64,000 bases of DNA from CADCWK01 sp035944555 (GTDB lineage: Bacteria > Chloroflexota > Chloroflexia > Thermomicrobiales > UBA6265). The notes beneath the pieces are model-generated. The model did not search any database. It saw only the letters and a list, made by a program, of their open reading frames with translations, and was not told the DNA's origin. The stretch spans positions 186,001 to 250,000 of the forward strand of contig DASZAY010000003.1 in assembly GCA_035944555.1 (NCBI GenBank), in the 5' to 3' direction. The position numbers and the translations under genes are program-made. Positions 9,067-18,051 of the stretch are shown in pieces; within the stretch, counting starts at the first letter, position 1; every line of letters starts with the position of its first letter.

Positions 9067-10035
9067 CTAGTCGAACCGGACGCGCGGATCGAAGACGGCG
9101 TAGAGGATATCGGCGATCAGGTTGCCGATCACGGTCAGGAACGAGAGCATCATGATCGCGGCCATCGCGACGGAGTAGTTGTTACCGGAAAGCGCACTGA
9201 TCGTCAGCCGGCCAACGCCATTCCAGCCAAACACGTTCTCGACGATCAGGGCGCCGGCGAACAGGTCCGGGATGTTGAGGCCGACCAGCGTGATCAGCGG
9301 CAGAACGGCGTTGCGGAAGGCGTGGCCGATCAGGACGGCCTGCTGGCGCAGTCCCTTGGCCGAGGCGGTCCGGACGTAGTCCAGCCGGATGACTTCCAGC
9401 ATCTCGGAGCGGATGTAGCGCGTCCACCCGGCTAGCTGGACCAGCGACAGGGTCAGGGCCGGCAGGATCAGGTGCTTGGCCCGGTCGACGAAGCCACTCT
9501 CGCCCCGCAGCGACCGGTCACCGGAGACGGGCAGCGAGGGCAGATCCCAGCGCTGGAACTGGACGGCGAAGATGATGATCAGCATCAGGCCGAGCCAGAG
9601 CGAGGGGATTGAGAACAGCGCCGTAGTGATGACCGTGACGATGTTGTCGAAGGCCGAGCCGCGCTTGACGGCGCAAATCACGCCGAGGGGAACGGCAACG
9701 ATCAGGGCGAAGGCGACCGACGTCCCGGCCAGCAGCAGCGTGTTCGGGACCGTGTCGGCCAGCAGTCCGGACACCGGCGAGAAGTTGGTGAACGAGAAGC
9801 CGAAGTCGCCCTGCAAGGCGTTCCAGAGCCACGAGAAGTAGCGCTGGTACCACGGGTCGGACAGGCCGAGCGACTCGGAGATCCGCTCCAGGTCGGCCCG
9901 GCGGACGCCCGGGGTGTTCTCATAGCGGTCCAGCGGCGAACCGGGGACGAGATTGATCAAAGCGAAGACGATAAAGGATATCCCCAGGAGCAGGGGGATC
10001 ATCTGGAGCAGCCGGCGGATGATGTAGCGTGTCAC
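9067..10035 (-). CDS. ABC transporter permease, DppB/OppB type
   Basis: A 322-residue permease starting with GTG at 10035 (MTRYIIRRLLQMIPLLLGISF), the standard DppB N-terminal helix. Further marks are VFALINLVPGSP, the EAA loop (LDYVRTASAKGLRQQAVLIGHAFRNAVLPLI) and the C-terminus NLIADILYAVFDPRVRFD. It forms the membrane channel with the DppC-type subunit encoded directly downstream. The binding-protein gene lies upstream across a ~180-base gap with a hairpin, an arrangement that commonly lets binding protein be made in excess of the permeases. The ribosome-binding site is weak. Confidence 0.93.
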   Translation of the reverse strand: MTRYIIRRLLQMIPLLLGISFIVFALINLVPGSPLDRYENTPGVRRADLERISESLGLSDPWYQRYFSWLWNALQGDFGFSFTNFSPVSGLLADTVPNTLLLAGTSVAFALIVAVPLGVICAVKRGSAFDNIVTVITTALFSIPSLWLGLMLIIIFAVQFQRWDLPSLPVSGDRSLRGESGFVDRAKHLILPALTLSLVQLAGWTRYIRSEMLEVIRLDYVRTASAKGLRQQAVLIGHAFRNAVLPLITLVGLNIPDLFAGALIVENVFGWNGVGRLTISALSGNNYSVAMAAIMMLSFLTVIGNLIADILYAVFDPRVRFD

Positions 10036-10113
10036 GTGGTGACGCTCGCTCTCGTCTCGGGTGTGGCGTCCGCGACGAGGTCGCCGGCCGCCCGAACACT
10101 GGTTGCAACGGGA

Positions 10114-10153
10114 CCGGGGCGAGCGAAGATCGTGAAGATCCCGCCCGCCCCGG
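10114..10153 (-). terminator. Intercistronic hairpin between binding-protein and permease genes
   Basis: Imperfect GC arms (CCGGGGCGAGCG at 10114-10125 and CGCCCGCCCCGG at 10142-10153) lie in the 180-base gap. It could attenuate read-through or stabilise the upstream mRNA. No U-tract. Support is structural only. Confidence 0.35.
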
Positions 10154-10216
10154 CCTAGGTCCGGTCGCGAGTGTCCCGGTCAGGACCGGAACGCCCGCGA
10201 TGGCGCACCGGCCGGA

Positions 10217-12067
10217 TTACTCCTGCTCGACCCAGACGTACGGGATGCTCCAGAGGTACCCGTAGCCGTTGACGAAGAAGTTGTGCAGGCGGCTCTGGGA
10301 GCCGGTGATCGTCGAGCGGAAGACGATGATGCCGGCGGCCTGCTCGTCGTTGACGATGTTGGACTGCTCGATCAGGATGTCGATCCGGGCAGCCTCGTCC
10401 AGCTCGGCGCGCTGCATGGCGTCCAGCTCGTCGTAGCGGGCATTGCTGTAGCGCATCGAGTTGAAGCCGGCGGGCCGGGCGGCGTCCGTGCGGAACATAT
10501 CGCCCTGTGAGCCGTCGAAGCCCCAGCTGAAGCCCCAGACGCACATCTGGAAGTCGCCGGCGTCCGCCGCGTCGGATAGCGTCTGGAACGGGACGGCGGC
10601 CGGGAGCATCTCGATCCCGACGTCGGCCCAGTACTGCTGCATGGCGGGGATTTGCTGCTCGTAGATCGCGGAGCCCTCGGAGTAGAGGCACTCGAACGAG
10701 AAGCGGACGCCGTTCTTGGCGCGAACGCCATCCTCGCCCATGGTCCAGCCGGCCTCATCGAGGAGCTGGTTGGCCATGGCGGGGTCGTAGGTGTAGATGG
10801 TGTTGATCCGGCTCGGGTCGTAGGCGATCGAGAGGGTCGGCTGCGTGCCATCCGCCCGCTCGGCGTAGCCCTGGTAGGCCGACTCCGCGATCAGGTCGCG
10901 GTCGAGGGCGTACATCATGGCCTGCCGGACCGGGATCTCGGTGAAGAACGGGCTGCGCTCCGCGTCGTTCACGAGACAGGTGTAGTAGTTGAAGGACGCC
11001 GTCGGGTAGTCAACGACGTTCAGCTGGGGGTTGGCCTCGCGGATCTGCGTGGCCTGGGCGAACGGGATGTCGGCGATGTCGACCTGCCCGGTCTGGAGCG
11101 CCTGGACGTTGGTGCTGGCCTCCGGGTTGACCTGGAAGGTGAACGTGTCGATGACCGGCATCGCGGTCGGGTCCCAGTAGTTGTCGTTCCGGGTCAGCGT
11201 GACGTAGGAGGACTCGACGCGCTCCTGGAACAGGAACGGGCCGGTGCCGATCACGCGGGACGGGTCGGTGCCGGTCGATCCGGGGTCGGTGGCGAAGGAC
11301 TCGTCGAACGGGACGTCCTGCCAGATGTGGCGCGGCAGGATGCCGAACTGGCCGACCGAGTCCGCGACGAAGGTCGCGATCGGACCGAGGGAGACGATCT
11401 CGAACGTCTTTTCATCGACGGCACGGTAGGTGTCGACGACGAGGGCGACGGTGGCGCGGCGCGGCGAGAGCGAGGTCTCGGCCAGCACGGCGTCGAAGGA
11501 GAAGACGACATCCTCGGCGGTGAACGGCTGGCCGTCGGTCCAGTTGGCGTTCTGGTTCAGGAAGAACGTGTAGGTGACGCCGTCGGGGGCGATCTCCCAG
11601 TAGTCGGCGAGCCCCGGAACGAACGTTCCGTCGGTGACGTTGGTCCCAACGAGGAACTCGTGGACCAGGCCATCGACCCGGGCGGAGTAGACGTCGGAGA
11701 CGAGGATCGGGTTCATCGTCTCGATGTCGCTGGTCTCACCGTAGACGACCTGGCCGCCGGTGGAGGCGGGCTCCTCGAAGGGGAACGCGGCCTGGAGCTG
11801 GGCGTTGTACTCCTCGCGAGTGATCGAGCGGATGACCTCGCCCGTGCCGGCCGGGGTGGCGCCTGGAGTCGCGCCCGGCGTCGCACCAGGGGTGGCACCC
11901 GGAGTCGCGTCCTGTGCGGAGGCAGGCGCCACCTGGAGGGCGCCAGCGATCAGGCCGGCCGAGATACCCATGGCGGCGGCGCGCTGGCCGAACTCGCGCC
12001 GGCTGATGCGAGCGTTGTACAGATCGCGAAGCAGCCCGCGGGCCTCCTCGGAACGAATGGACGTCAT
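10217..12067 (-). CDS. Tat-exported peptide-family solute-binding protein (SBP family 5), copy 1
   Basis: A 616-residue binding protein. ATG 12067 has AAGGAGAAGG eight bases upstream. The N-terminus holds a twin-arginine signal (SRREFGQRAAAMGISAGLIAGAL), then a DATPGATPGATPGATP linker (~residues 50-68). The rest is an SBP_bac_5 fold: DIETMNPILVSDVYS, then WTDGQPFTAEDVVFSFDAVL, the family signature, and DPGSTGTDPSRVIGTGPFLF. It should collect peptides or oligosaccharides outside the cell for the permease pair downstream. It is related to, but more distant from, copies 2 and 3. It is the first gene of the operon that includes both permeases. Confidence 0.92.
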   Translation of the reverse strand: MTSIRSEEARGLLRDLYNARISRREFGQRAAAMGISAGLIAGALQVAPASAQDATPGATPGATPGATPGATPAGTGEVIRSITREEYNAQLQAAFPFEEPASTGGQVVYGETSDIETMNPILVSDVYSARVDGLVHEFLVGTNVTDGTFVPGLADYWEIAPDGVTYTFFLNQNANWTDGQPFTAEDVVFSFDAVLAETSLSPRRATVALVVDTYRAVDEKTFEIVSLGPIATFVADSVGQFGILPRHIWQDVPFDESFATDPGSTGTDPSRVIGTGPFLFQERVESSYVTLTRNDNYWDPTAMPVIDTFTFQVNPEASTNVQALQTGQVDIADIPFAQATQIREANPQLNVVDYPTASFNYYTCLVNDAERSPFFTEIPVRQAMMYALDRDLIAESAYQGYAERADGTQPTLSIAYDPSRINTIYTYDPAMANQLLDEAGWTMGEDGVRAKNGVRFSFECLYSEGSAIYEQQIPAMQQYWADVGIEMLPAAVPFQTLSDAADAGDFQMCVWGFSWGFDGSQGDMFRTDAARPAGFNSMRYSNARYDELDAMQRAELDEAARIDILIEQSNIVNDEQAAGIIVFRSTITGSQSRLHNFFVNGYGYLWSIPYVWVEQE

Positions 12068-12400
12068 CTGGATACCTTCTCCTTCGCCCCGCCGTCGCCT
12101 GTCATCCATTGATAGGCGGTCGCGTGCCGGGGCTCGATCGACCAATCGCGGGGGATCGTCCTGCCAGGTCGGTTCACCGCAGGGCCCGGGCAGCCAGTCC
12201 GCGCGTGGCACCCGGACAGCGTCTCTGCCAACCGGGGCGAACTGGATGGACCGTGCCTGTGGGAGAACTCCCCCGGTAGCGGAACACCTGATCCCGTTTC
12301 GCAGGCACACTGTAGCCGAACCGACATGGGGAACCACCAATCAACATGGGCAAATCGCTGCATAACGCCGCCACGCCGAGACAATTTTTGATCCGGCATA
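12068..12400. other. Intergenic region upstream of binding-protein copy 1
   Basis: About 330 bases without a gene. It holds the leader and presumably the promoter of copy 1 (minus strand), plus an AT-rich patch (ACAATTTTTGATCC, 12381-12394) next to the hairpin that ends copy 2. It lacks the duplicated promoter module found ahead of copies 2 and 3; I see no convincing -35/-10 pair. Confidence 0.5.
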
Positions 12401-12444
12401 CGAATAACGAGGCCAGTCCTTTGGAGGACTGGCCTCGTTATTCG
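12401..12444. terminator. Perfect 20-bp-stem terminator hairpin after binding-protein copy 2
   Basis: Arms 12401-12420 and 12425-12444 are exact reverse complements (left arm CGAATAACGAGGCCAGTCCT) with loop TTGG. The hairpin begins eight bases past the copy 2 stop. There is no U-tract in the minus direction. It makes copy 2 a separate transcription unit from copy 1. Confidence 0.8.
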
Positions 12445-12451
12445 CGAGCGC

Positions 12452-14311
12452 CTACGCCGGATCGACCCAGACGTAGGGAAGACTCCAGATGAAGGAGTAG
12501 CCGTTGGGTTGGAAGTTGTGGACCCGGTTCCGGAAGCCGGTGATCGACTTGTCGAAGAACATCACACCGACGGCCTGCTCGTCGTTCACGATATTCGCCT
12601 GCTCGATCAGGATGTCGATCCGGGCTTCCGGGTCGAGTTCGGCCAACTGGGCCGCATCGAGTTCGTCGTAGCGGGCATTGGCGAAGTGACCGGTGTTGAA
12701 CCCGTTCTGCGGGATCGCGGTCGAGCGGAACATGTCGCCCTGGTCGCCATTGAAGTCCCAGCTGAAGCCCAGCACCGTCATCTGCATGTCGCCGCCGAGC
12801 ACGCGGTCGAGCAGGGTGGGGAACGGGATCCCCTGCGGAAGCATCTCGACCCCGACGTCGGCCCAGTACTGCTGCATCGCCGGGATCTGCTGCTCGTAGG
12901 GGGCATATCCCTCGGAGTAGAGACACTCGAACGAGAGGCGGACGCCATCCTTGGCCCGGACGCCGTCGCCACCCATGACCCAGCCGGCTCCATCCAGCAG
13001 CTGCGCGGCCATCGCCGGGTCATAGGTGTACTTGGTCGTGATGCGGTCCGGCGCGTAGGCCGGCGAGAGCGTCGCCTGCGATCCCGTCGCCGGGACCGAG
13101 AAGCCGAGGTAGACCGATTCCGAGATCAGCTCACGGTCCAGCGCGTACATCAGTGCCTGCCGGACCGGCTTTTCCATGAAGAACGGGCTCCCGACCGGGT
13201 CATCCAGCAGGCAGGTGTAGTAGTTGAAGCTGGTCGTGTCGTAGGCCACCACGGTTACGTCGGGGTTGGACTGCGTGATGATGTCGGCCTGGGCCGGTGG
13301 GACCTCAGCCGTCACGTCGGCCTGGCCCGTCTGGAGGGCCTGGATGTTGGCCGACGCCTCCGGGGTGACCTGGAGGGTGAACGAGTCGATCGTCGGGATC
13401 TGCTCCGGCAGCCAGTACGCGTCGTTGCGGGAGATCGTGACGTACGACCCCTCGACGCGTTCCGTGAAGCGGAACGGACCGGAGCCGACGACACGGGCCG
13501 GGTCAGTGCCCGTCGAGCCGGGGTCGGTCGCGAACGTCTCGTCGAACGGGACGCTCTCCCAGATGTGTCGCGGGATGATCGGGACCAGCGCGACTGACTT
13601 CTCGAGGAAGATCGAGACCGGCCCGAGCGACGTGAGTTCGACCGTGTGGTCGTCGACGGCCCGGTAGGACTCAAGGACGAGCTGGATGGATGAGCGGCGC
13701 GGGCTCGTCGATGTCTCGGCCAGGTGGGCGTCGAAGCTGAACGTGACGTCGGCCGCGGTCACCGGCGTGCCGTCGTGCCAGGTGGCGTTCCGGTTGAGGT
13801 GGAAGGTATAGGTGACGCCGTCGGCGGCCCGCTCCCAGTAGTCGGCCAGGTCCGGCACCATCGTTCCGTCGATCGCTGACGTTGTGGCGAGGGTGTTGAA
13901 CAGCAGGCTGATGAACCAGCCGGAATAGACGTCAGACGCCGAGACCGGATTGAGGGTGGAGATGTCCGAGGTCAGACCCAGGATAATCTCGCCGCCGGGG
14001 CTGCCCACCGCTTCCCGCGGGTACGCCTCGGCCAGCTGGGCGAGATAGTCGTCGCGGGTGATCGAGGTGAACGGCTCGAAGGTCGCCGCAGGCGTGGCCC
14101 GTGGCGTCGCGCCCGGTGTGCCGATCGGTGTGCCGATCGGCGTGGCGGCCGGGGTTGCGTCCTGTGCGACCACCGGCATGGCACGGATCGCGGCGATGGC
14201 GGCGGCGGTGGAGAGCCCTGCCGCGCTGGCGCGGGTAAGGAAGGTCCGCCGGTCAATCCGGGCGGCCCAGAGGTCGGCGATGAGGTCACGATCGGGACGC
14301 AGACTGCTCAT
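12452..14311 (-). CDS. Tat-exported peptide-family solute-binding protein, copy 2
   Basis: A 619-residue SBP family 5 protein. ATG 14311 has CAGGAG upstream. The twin-arginine signal reads DRRTFLTRASAAGLSTAAA, followed by a DATPAATPIGTPIGTP linker. The body carries TWHDGTPVTAADVTFSFDAH and DPGSTGTDPARVVGSGPF, and ends IWSLPYVWVDPA. It is much closer to copy 3 than to copy 1, including near-identical stretches such as ERAADGVTYTFHLNRNATW, which points to recent duplication. It is transcribed alone, between its own promoter (14428-14456) and the hairpin at 12401. It probably feeds the 8-10 kb permeases with a different ligand, which is inference. Confidence 0.92.
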   Translation of the reverse strand: MSSLRPDRDLIADLWAARIDRRTFLTRASAAGLSTAAAIAAIRAMPVVAQDATPAATPIGTPIGTPGATPRATPAATFEPFTSITRDDYLAQLAEAYPREAVGSPGGEIILGLTSDISTLNPVSASDVYSGWFISLLFNTLATTSAIDGTMVPDLADYWERAADGVTYTFHLNRNATWHDGTPVTAADVTFSFDAHLAETSTSPRRSSIQLVLESYRAVDDHTVELTSLGPVSIFLEKSVALVPIIPRHIWESVPFDETFATDPGSTGTDPARVVGSGPFRFTERVEGSYVTISRNDAYWLPEQIPTIDSFTLQVTPEASANIQALQTGQADVTAEVPPAQADIITQSNPDVTVVAYDTTSFNYYTCLLDDPVGSPFFMEKPVRQALMYALDRELISESVYLGFSVPATGSQATLSPAYAPDRITTKYTYDPAMAAQLLDGAGWVMGGDGVRAKDGVRLSFECLYSEGYAPYEQQIPAMQQYWADVGVEMLPQGIPFPTLLDRVLGGDMQMTVLGFSWDFNGDQGDMFRSTAIPQNGFNTGHFANARYDELDAAQLAELDPEARIDILIEQANIVNDEQAVGVMFFDKSITGFRNRVHNFQPNGYSFIWSLPYVWVDPA

Positions 14312-14427
14312 CTCACTGCTCCTGTCCCGCGGCGTGATCAACCGGGGACGACAGACATCAGGCAAGGTGCCCTCCCCACCGCGACACCAGGAGCGCGGGG
14401 CCAGTCCTGGCGGGTCGCGGTAGGGAC

Positions 14428-14484
14428 AGGATAGGACGGCGCCACTGAATGCGAAAGGCCATGCAACTGGCGGATCTGGTCAAA
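14428..14484 (-). promoter_or_regulatory. Promoter and upstream operator-like element of binding-protein copy 2
   Basis: On the minus strand: -10 TATCCT (plus 14428-14433), a 17-bp spacer, -35 TTTCGC (14451-14456), then 11 bp, then a 17-bp element written on the plus strand TGGCGGATCTGGTCAAA (14468-14484). The whole arrangement recurs with identical spacings ahead of copy 3 at 16512-16568. The leader is ~110 bases. Confidence 0.6.
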
Positions 14485-14548
14485 TCCGCCGGTGAGACGG
14501 CATCCGGTATGGGTCGGACAGGCGACGGATGATGGAACGGGCCGTTGA

Positions 14549-16396
14549 TCAGGACGGATCCACCCAGACGTAGGGAAGGCTCCAGATGAAGGAGTAGCCG
14601 TTGGGCACGAAGTTGTGGACCCTGGACTGGTATCCGGCGATCGCCTGGGTGAACGTCAGGATGCCGACCGCCTGCTCGTCGTTCACGATGTTGCTCTGCT
14701 CGATCAGGATGTCGACCCGGGCCTCGGGGTCGAGCTCAGCCAGCTGGGCGAGATCCAGCTCGTCGTAGCGCGCGTTGCTGAAGTGGCTGAGGTTGAACCC
14801 GGCGCGGGGGATGGCCGATGAGCGGAACATGTCGCCCTGGTCACCGTTCGGGTCCCAGGTGAAGCCGATGACGGTCATCTGGATGTCACCGTCCAGGACC
14901 CGGTCGACGAGGGTCGGGAACGGGATCGCGACCGGGAGCATCTCGACGCCGACATCGCTCCAGTACTGCTGCATCGCGGGAATCTGCTGCTCGTTCGCGG
15001 CGACCCCTTCGGCGTAGACACACTCAAACGAGAAGCGGACGCCGTCCTTCTCCCGGATGCCGTCGGCGCCGGGGAGCCAGCCCGCCCCGTCCAGGAGTTG
15101 CGTCGCCATCGCCGGGTCATAGGTGTATCGCGTCGTAATCCGGTCCGGCTGGAAGGCCGGCGAGAGGACCGGCTGGGTCCCGACGGCGGGGATGGCATAG
15201 CCGAGGTAGACCGACTCGGCGATCAGGTCCCGGTCCAGCGCGTACATCAGTGCCTGCCGGACCGGCTTTTCCATGAAGAATGGACTCCGGACCGGGTCAT
15301 CCAGCAGTCCGGCGTAGAAGGTGAAGCTGGTCGTGTCGTAGGCCACTACCGTCAGGTCCGGGTTGGCCTGCGAGATGACATCGACCTGAGCCGGCGGGAT
15401 CCCGCCGCTGATATCGGACTGTCCGGTGGTCAGCGCCTGGATGTTGGATGAGGGCTCCGGGTTGACTTGCAGGGTGAACGAGTCGATCGTCGGGATCTGC
15501 TCCGGCAGCCAGTAGCTGTCATTGCGGGAGATCGTGACGTACGACCCCTCGACGCGTTCCGTGAAGCGGAACGGACCGGAGCCGACGACACGGGCCGGGT
15601 CGGTGCCGGTCGCACCGGGGTCCGTCCCGTAGCTCTCGTCGAACGGGACGCTCTCCCAGATGTGCCGCGGGATGATCGGGACCAGCGCGACTGACTTCTC
15701 CAGGAAGATCGAGACTGGCCCAAGCGAGACGGCCTCGAAGGTGTAGTCGTCGACGGCCTGGTAGGACTCGAGGACGAGCAGGATCGAGGACCGACGCGGC
15801 GAGGTTGACGTCTCGGCCAGGTGGGCGTCGAAACTGAAGACGACATCGTTGGCGGTCACTGGCGTGCCGTCGTGCCAGGTCGCGTTCCGGTTGAGGTGGA
15901 AGGTGTAGGTCACACCGTCGGCGGCCCGTTCCCAGTAGTCGGCCAGGTCCGGCACCATTGTCCCGTCGATCGGGGAGGCGTTGACGAGCGCATTGAATAG
16001 CATGTCGATGAAATAGCCGGAGTAGACATCGGCCGACACCACGGGCATCAGCGTCGAGATGTCGGTGGTCAGGCCTAGGATCACCTGGCCGCCCGGGCTG
16101 GTCGACGCCTCGCGCGGGAACGCTTCCGTCAACTGGGCGAGATAGTCGTCCCGGGTGATCGAGGTGAAGGGCTTGAAGGTGGCGGCCGGAGTGCCGGCGG
16201 GCGTCGCGCCCGGCGTGCCGGCGGGCGTCGCGATCGGGGTCGCATCCTGCGCGGCCGCCGGCATGGCGTGGATGGCAGCCAACGCGGCCGCCATCGAGAC
16301 GCCCGCGGCGCCAGCGCCGGTCAGGAACGTCCGCCGGTCGATCCGGCCGGCCCAGAGGTCCAGGATGAGGTCACGGTCAGGACGCTGGCTGCGCAT
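14549..16396 (-). CDS. Tat-exported peptide-family solute-binding protein, copy 3
   Basis: A 615-residue SBP family 5 protein started at ATG 16396, behind ACAGGAG. The Tat signal is DRRTFLTGAGAAGVSMAAAL; the linker is DATPIATPAGTPGATPAGTP. Body motifs are TWHDGTPVTANDVVFSFDAH, DPGATGTDPARVVGSGPF and the ending IWSLPYVWVDPS. It is highly similar to copy 2 over its whole length but diverges at scattered positions (for example TFYAGLLDDPVRS against NYYTCLLDDPVGS), as expected for a paralogue that may bind another ligand. It is monocistronic, with its own copy of the promoter module upstream. Confidence 0.92.
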   Translation of the reverse strand: MRSQRPDRDLILDLWAGRIDRRTFLTGAGAAGVSMAAALAAIHAMPAAAQDATPIATPAGTPGATPAGTPAATFKPFTSITRDDYLAQLTEAFPREASTSPGGQVILGLTTDISTLMPVVSADVYSGYFIDMLFNALVNASPIDGTMVPDLADYWERAADGVTYTFHLNRNATWHDGTPVTANDVVFSFDAHLAETSTSPRRSSILLVLESYQAVDDYTFEAVSLGPVSIFLEKSVALVPIIPRHIWESVPFDESYGTDPGATGTDPARVVGSGPFRFTERVEGSYVTISRNDSYWLPEQIPTIDSFTLQVNPEPSSNIQALTTGQSDISGGIPPAQVDVISQANPDLTVVAYDTTSFTFYAGLLDDPVRSPFFMEKPVRQALMYALDRDLIAESVYLGYAIPAVGTQPVLSPAFQPDRITTRYTYDPAMATQLLDGAGWLPGADGIREKDGVRFSFECVYAEGVAANEQQIPAMQQYWSDVGVEMLPVAIPFPTLVDRVLDGDIQMTVIGFTWDPNGDQGDMFRSSAIPRAGFNLSHFSNARYDELDLAQLAELDPEARVDILIEQSNIVNDEQAVGILTFTQAIAGYQSRVHNFVPNGYSFIWSLPYVWVDPS

Positions 16397-16511
16397 CACA
16401 TCACTCCTGTCCCGGACAAGGACGGCCCGGGACGAATGGCATTGGGCAAGGTGCCCGACCCACCGCGACGCCATTGCCTCAGGGTTGGACCCGGCTGATC
16501 GTGGTCCCGGC

Positions 16512-16568
16512 AGGATAGGGCAATGCCAAAGGCTGCGAAAGACCGGCCCTATGGCGGAACTGGCCAAA
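16512..16568 (-). promoter_or_regulatory. Promoter and upstream operator-like element of binding-protein copy 3
   Basis: On the minus strand: -10 TATCCT (plus 16512-16517), 17-bp spacer, -35 TTTCGC (16535-16540), 11 bp, and TGGCGGAACTGGCCAAA (plus strand, 16552-16568), whose outer TGGC/GCCA are inverted. Spacings match those of the copy 2 module exactly. Confidence 0.6.
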
Positions 16569-16621
16569 GCTGATGACGATGTGGCGACGTGCATAAAGAG
16601 ATGGTGTCGGGATGCGCCGGA

Positions 16622-17875
16622 TCAGGCTGTTGTCAATCCCGGCTCAGCGTCGGATCGTCGATGCGTGGTCGCAACCTCAACGATCATCCTGATCGCCGCG
16701 TCGGCGTCGGGACTGGCGGCGATGTTGTCCCGGATACGGGCCGCCGCCTGCCTCCACGAGTCGTCGGCCAGCATCTCGTCGTCGGCCAGCATCTCGCCGA
16801 CGACGCGAGCCGCCTCGTCGCCGGACACGTCCGGGTCGCCAATGATCCGGCCGACGCCTAGCGCCTCGCAGCGGCGGGCGTTGTCTGGCTGGTCGGCGCC
16901 GCGGGGAATGAGGGCCAGCGGGACGCCGTGGCTGAGCGCACCCATGACGCTGCCCGAACCGGCATGGGAGACGGCAAGGGCGGTGCGCGGCAGCAGCAGG
17001 GATTGCGAGACGTAGCGCTCGACGTGGACGTTGCCGGGCAGCGGCCCGAGGTCGGCGGGATCGATGCTGCGCCCGGTGGTGACGGCGAGCGAGATGGGCA
17101 GCGCGGCCAGCGCCGGCAGGATCCGTCGGAACACCTCCACGGCCAGCGAGCCGAACGCCGTCCCGAGCGACACGTAGACCAGCGGGCGGTCCGGCGACAG
17201 GCCCTGCAGCCAGTCCGGTGCCGTTTCCCCAGGCTGTGGACCGGGGAGGAGCGGTCGGATGTGGCGGGCCATCGGCGGGAGCGGGTCGGCGGCGGGGTCG
17301 CGGAACCCGGCCGGGAATGGCACGAGCGTCAGGTAGCGCCCGAGCATCGACATCGCCTCGTCAATACCGGCCTCCCTCATCCCGCCGGGCAAACCGTGGT
17401 CCCTTCGAACCGCGGCCAGGCGCTCGCCGATGACGCTGCGACGGAGCAGCATCCCGGCCGCGATGACCTGCACCGCGACATGAGGTAGCCCGGCCCGCTC
17501 CGCAGCGACCGGGGCGCCGAGATTCACGTCGTCCCAGACCAGGACAGCTGGCCGCCAGTCAGCGATCAGCCGGAGCAGGTCATCGACGGTCGGGCGGGCG
17601 TAGGCATCCGCGAAGCCCTCCCGGGTGATCAGGTCCTCGCGGTCCTGCCCGGGCGGGAACGTTTCATAGCGCCGCTCGAAGACGTCGCTCTCCGGCGTCG
17701 ACCCAGGGGTGATCCCGGCGACATGGGTCTCGAAGCCGTCGGCCCGGGGCAGATCAGTCCGGTTCGGGTTGGCGGCGAAGGCGACCGTGTGACCAGCTGC
17801 CTCGGCGGCGCGGGCCAGCGGCACGAGCGGGTTGTAGTGACCGACGCCTTCGACGAACGTGAACAGGATGCGCAT
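16622..17875 (-). CDS. Glycosyltransferase, GT1 / macrolide (MGT) type
   Basis: A 417-residue GT-B-fold enzyme. It opens MRILFTFVEGVGHYNPLVPLA, the acceptor-domain start of MGT/UGT-like transferases. The C-terminal nucleotide-sugar domain has PLVYVSLGTAFGS and SHAGSGSVMGALSHGVPLALIPRGADQPDNARRC, the family signature with the histidine and the downstream DQ-type acidic pair. It probably transfers a sugar from an NDP donor to a small hydrophobic acceptor. ATG 17875 has GAGAGG upstream; the longer frame is not needed. Near the C-terminus EMLADD is repeated head to tail because of an 18-bp tandem duplication (~16757-16793). It is divergent from the sugar-uptake operon. Confidence 0.9.
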   Translation of the reverse strand: MRILFTFVEGVGHYNPLVPLARAAEAAGHTVAFAANPNRTDLPRADGFETHVAGITPGSTPESDVFERRYETFPPGQDREDLITREGFADAYARPTVDDLLRLIADWRPAVLVWDDVNLGAPVAAERAGLPHVAVQVIAAGMLLRRSVIGERLAAVRRDHGLPGGMREAGIDEAMSMLGRYLTLVPFPAGFRDPAADPLPPMARHIRPLLPGPQPGETAPDWLQGLSPDRPLVYVSLGTAFGSLAVEVFRRILPALAALPISLAVTTGRSIDPADLGPLPGNVHVERYVSQSLLLPRTALAVSHAGSGSVMGALSHGVPLALIPRGADQPDNARRCEALGVGRIIGDPDVSGDEAARVVGEMLADDEMLADDSWRQAAARIRDNIAASPDADAAIRMIVEVATTHRRSDAEPGLTTA

Positions 17876-18004
17876 GGGACCTCTCCGGAACAGCGGGCGG
17901 ACGCGGACGAATGGTCCGGGAACCAGGTGGTGGCCGGTCATGATGCGCCGGATCGCCTGCCCCGACCAGTCCCTGAAACGATGCGCCCGGAAGGACCGGA
18001 ATGC

Positions 18005-18020
18005 CTGCAATCGATTGCAG
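18005..18020. promoter_or_regulatory. 16-bp palindromic LacI-family operator candidate
   Basis: CTGCAATCGATTGCAG is a perfect palindrome. Its TGnAA-nCG core and central CG match the operator style of LacI/CcpA-family regulators. It lies 31 bp upstream of the -35 box of the operon promoter and 130 bp before the divergent glycosyltransferase gene, so it could act on either. Confidence 0.6.
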
Positions 18021-18051
18021 ACGCGGACACGCCGGCGCGGAATGTCGGGAC

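Noticed and set aside
10652..12112. A 486-codon plus-strand frame opposite binding-protein copy 1
   Set aside because: A shadow of the GC-rich gene on the other strand; the composition (Val/Gly/Asp/Arg repeats) is typical of antisense frames, with no recognisable domain.
10217..16396. ATP-x-ATP repeats in the binding proteins as a DNA repeat or CRISPR-like array
   Set aside because: They are short in-frame codon repeats giving a post-signal linker, not spaced repeats; no array is present in the window.
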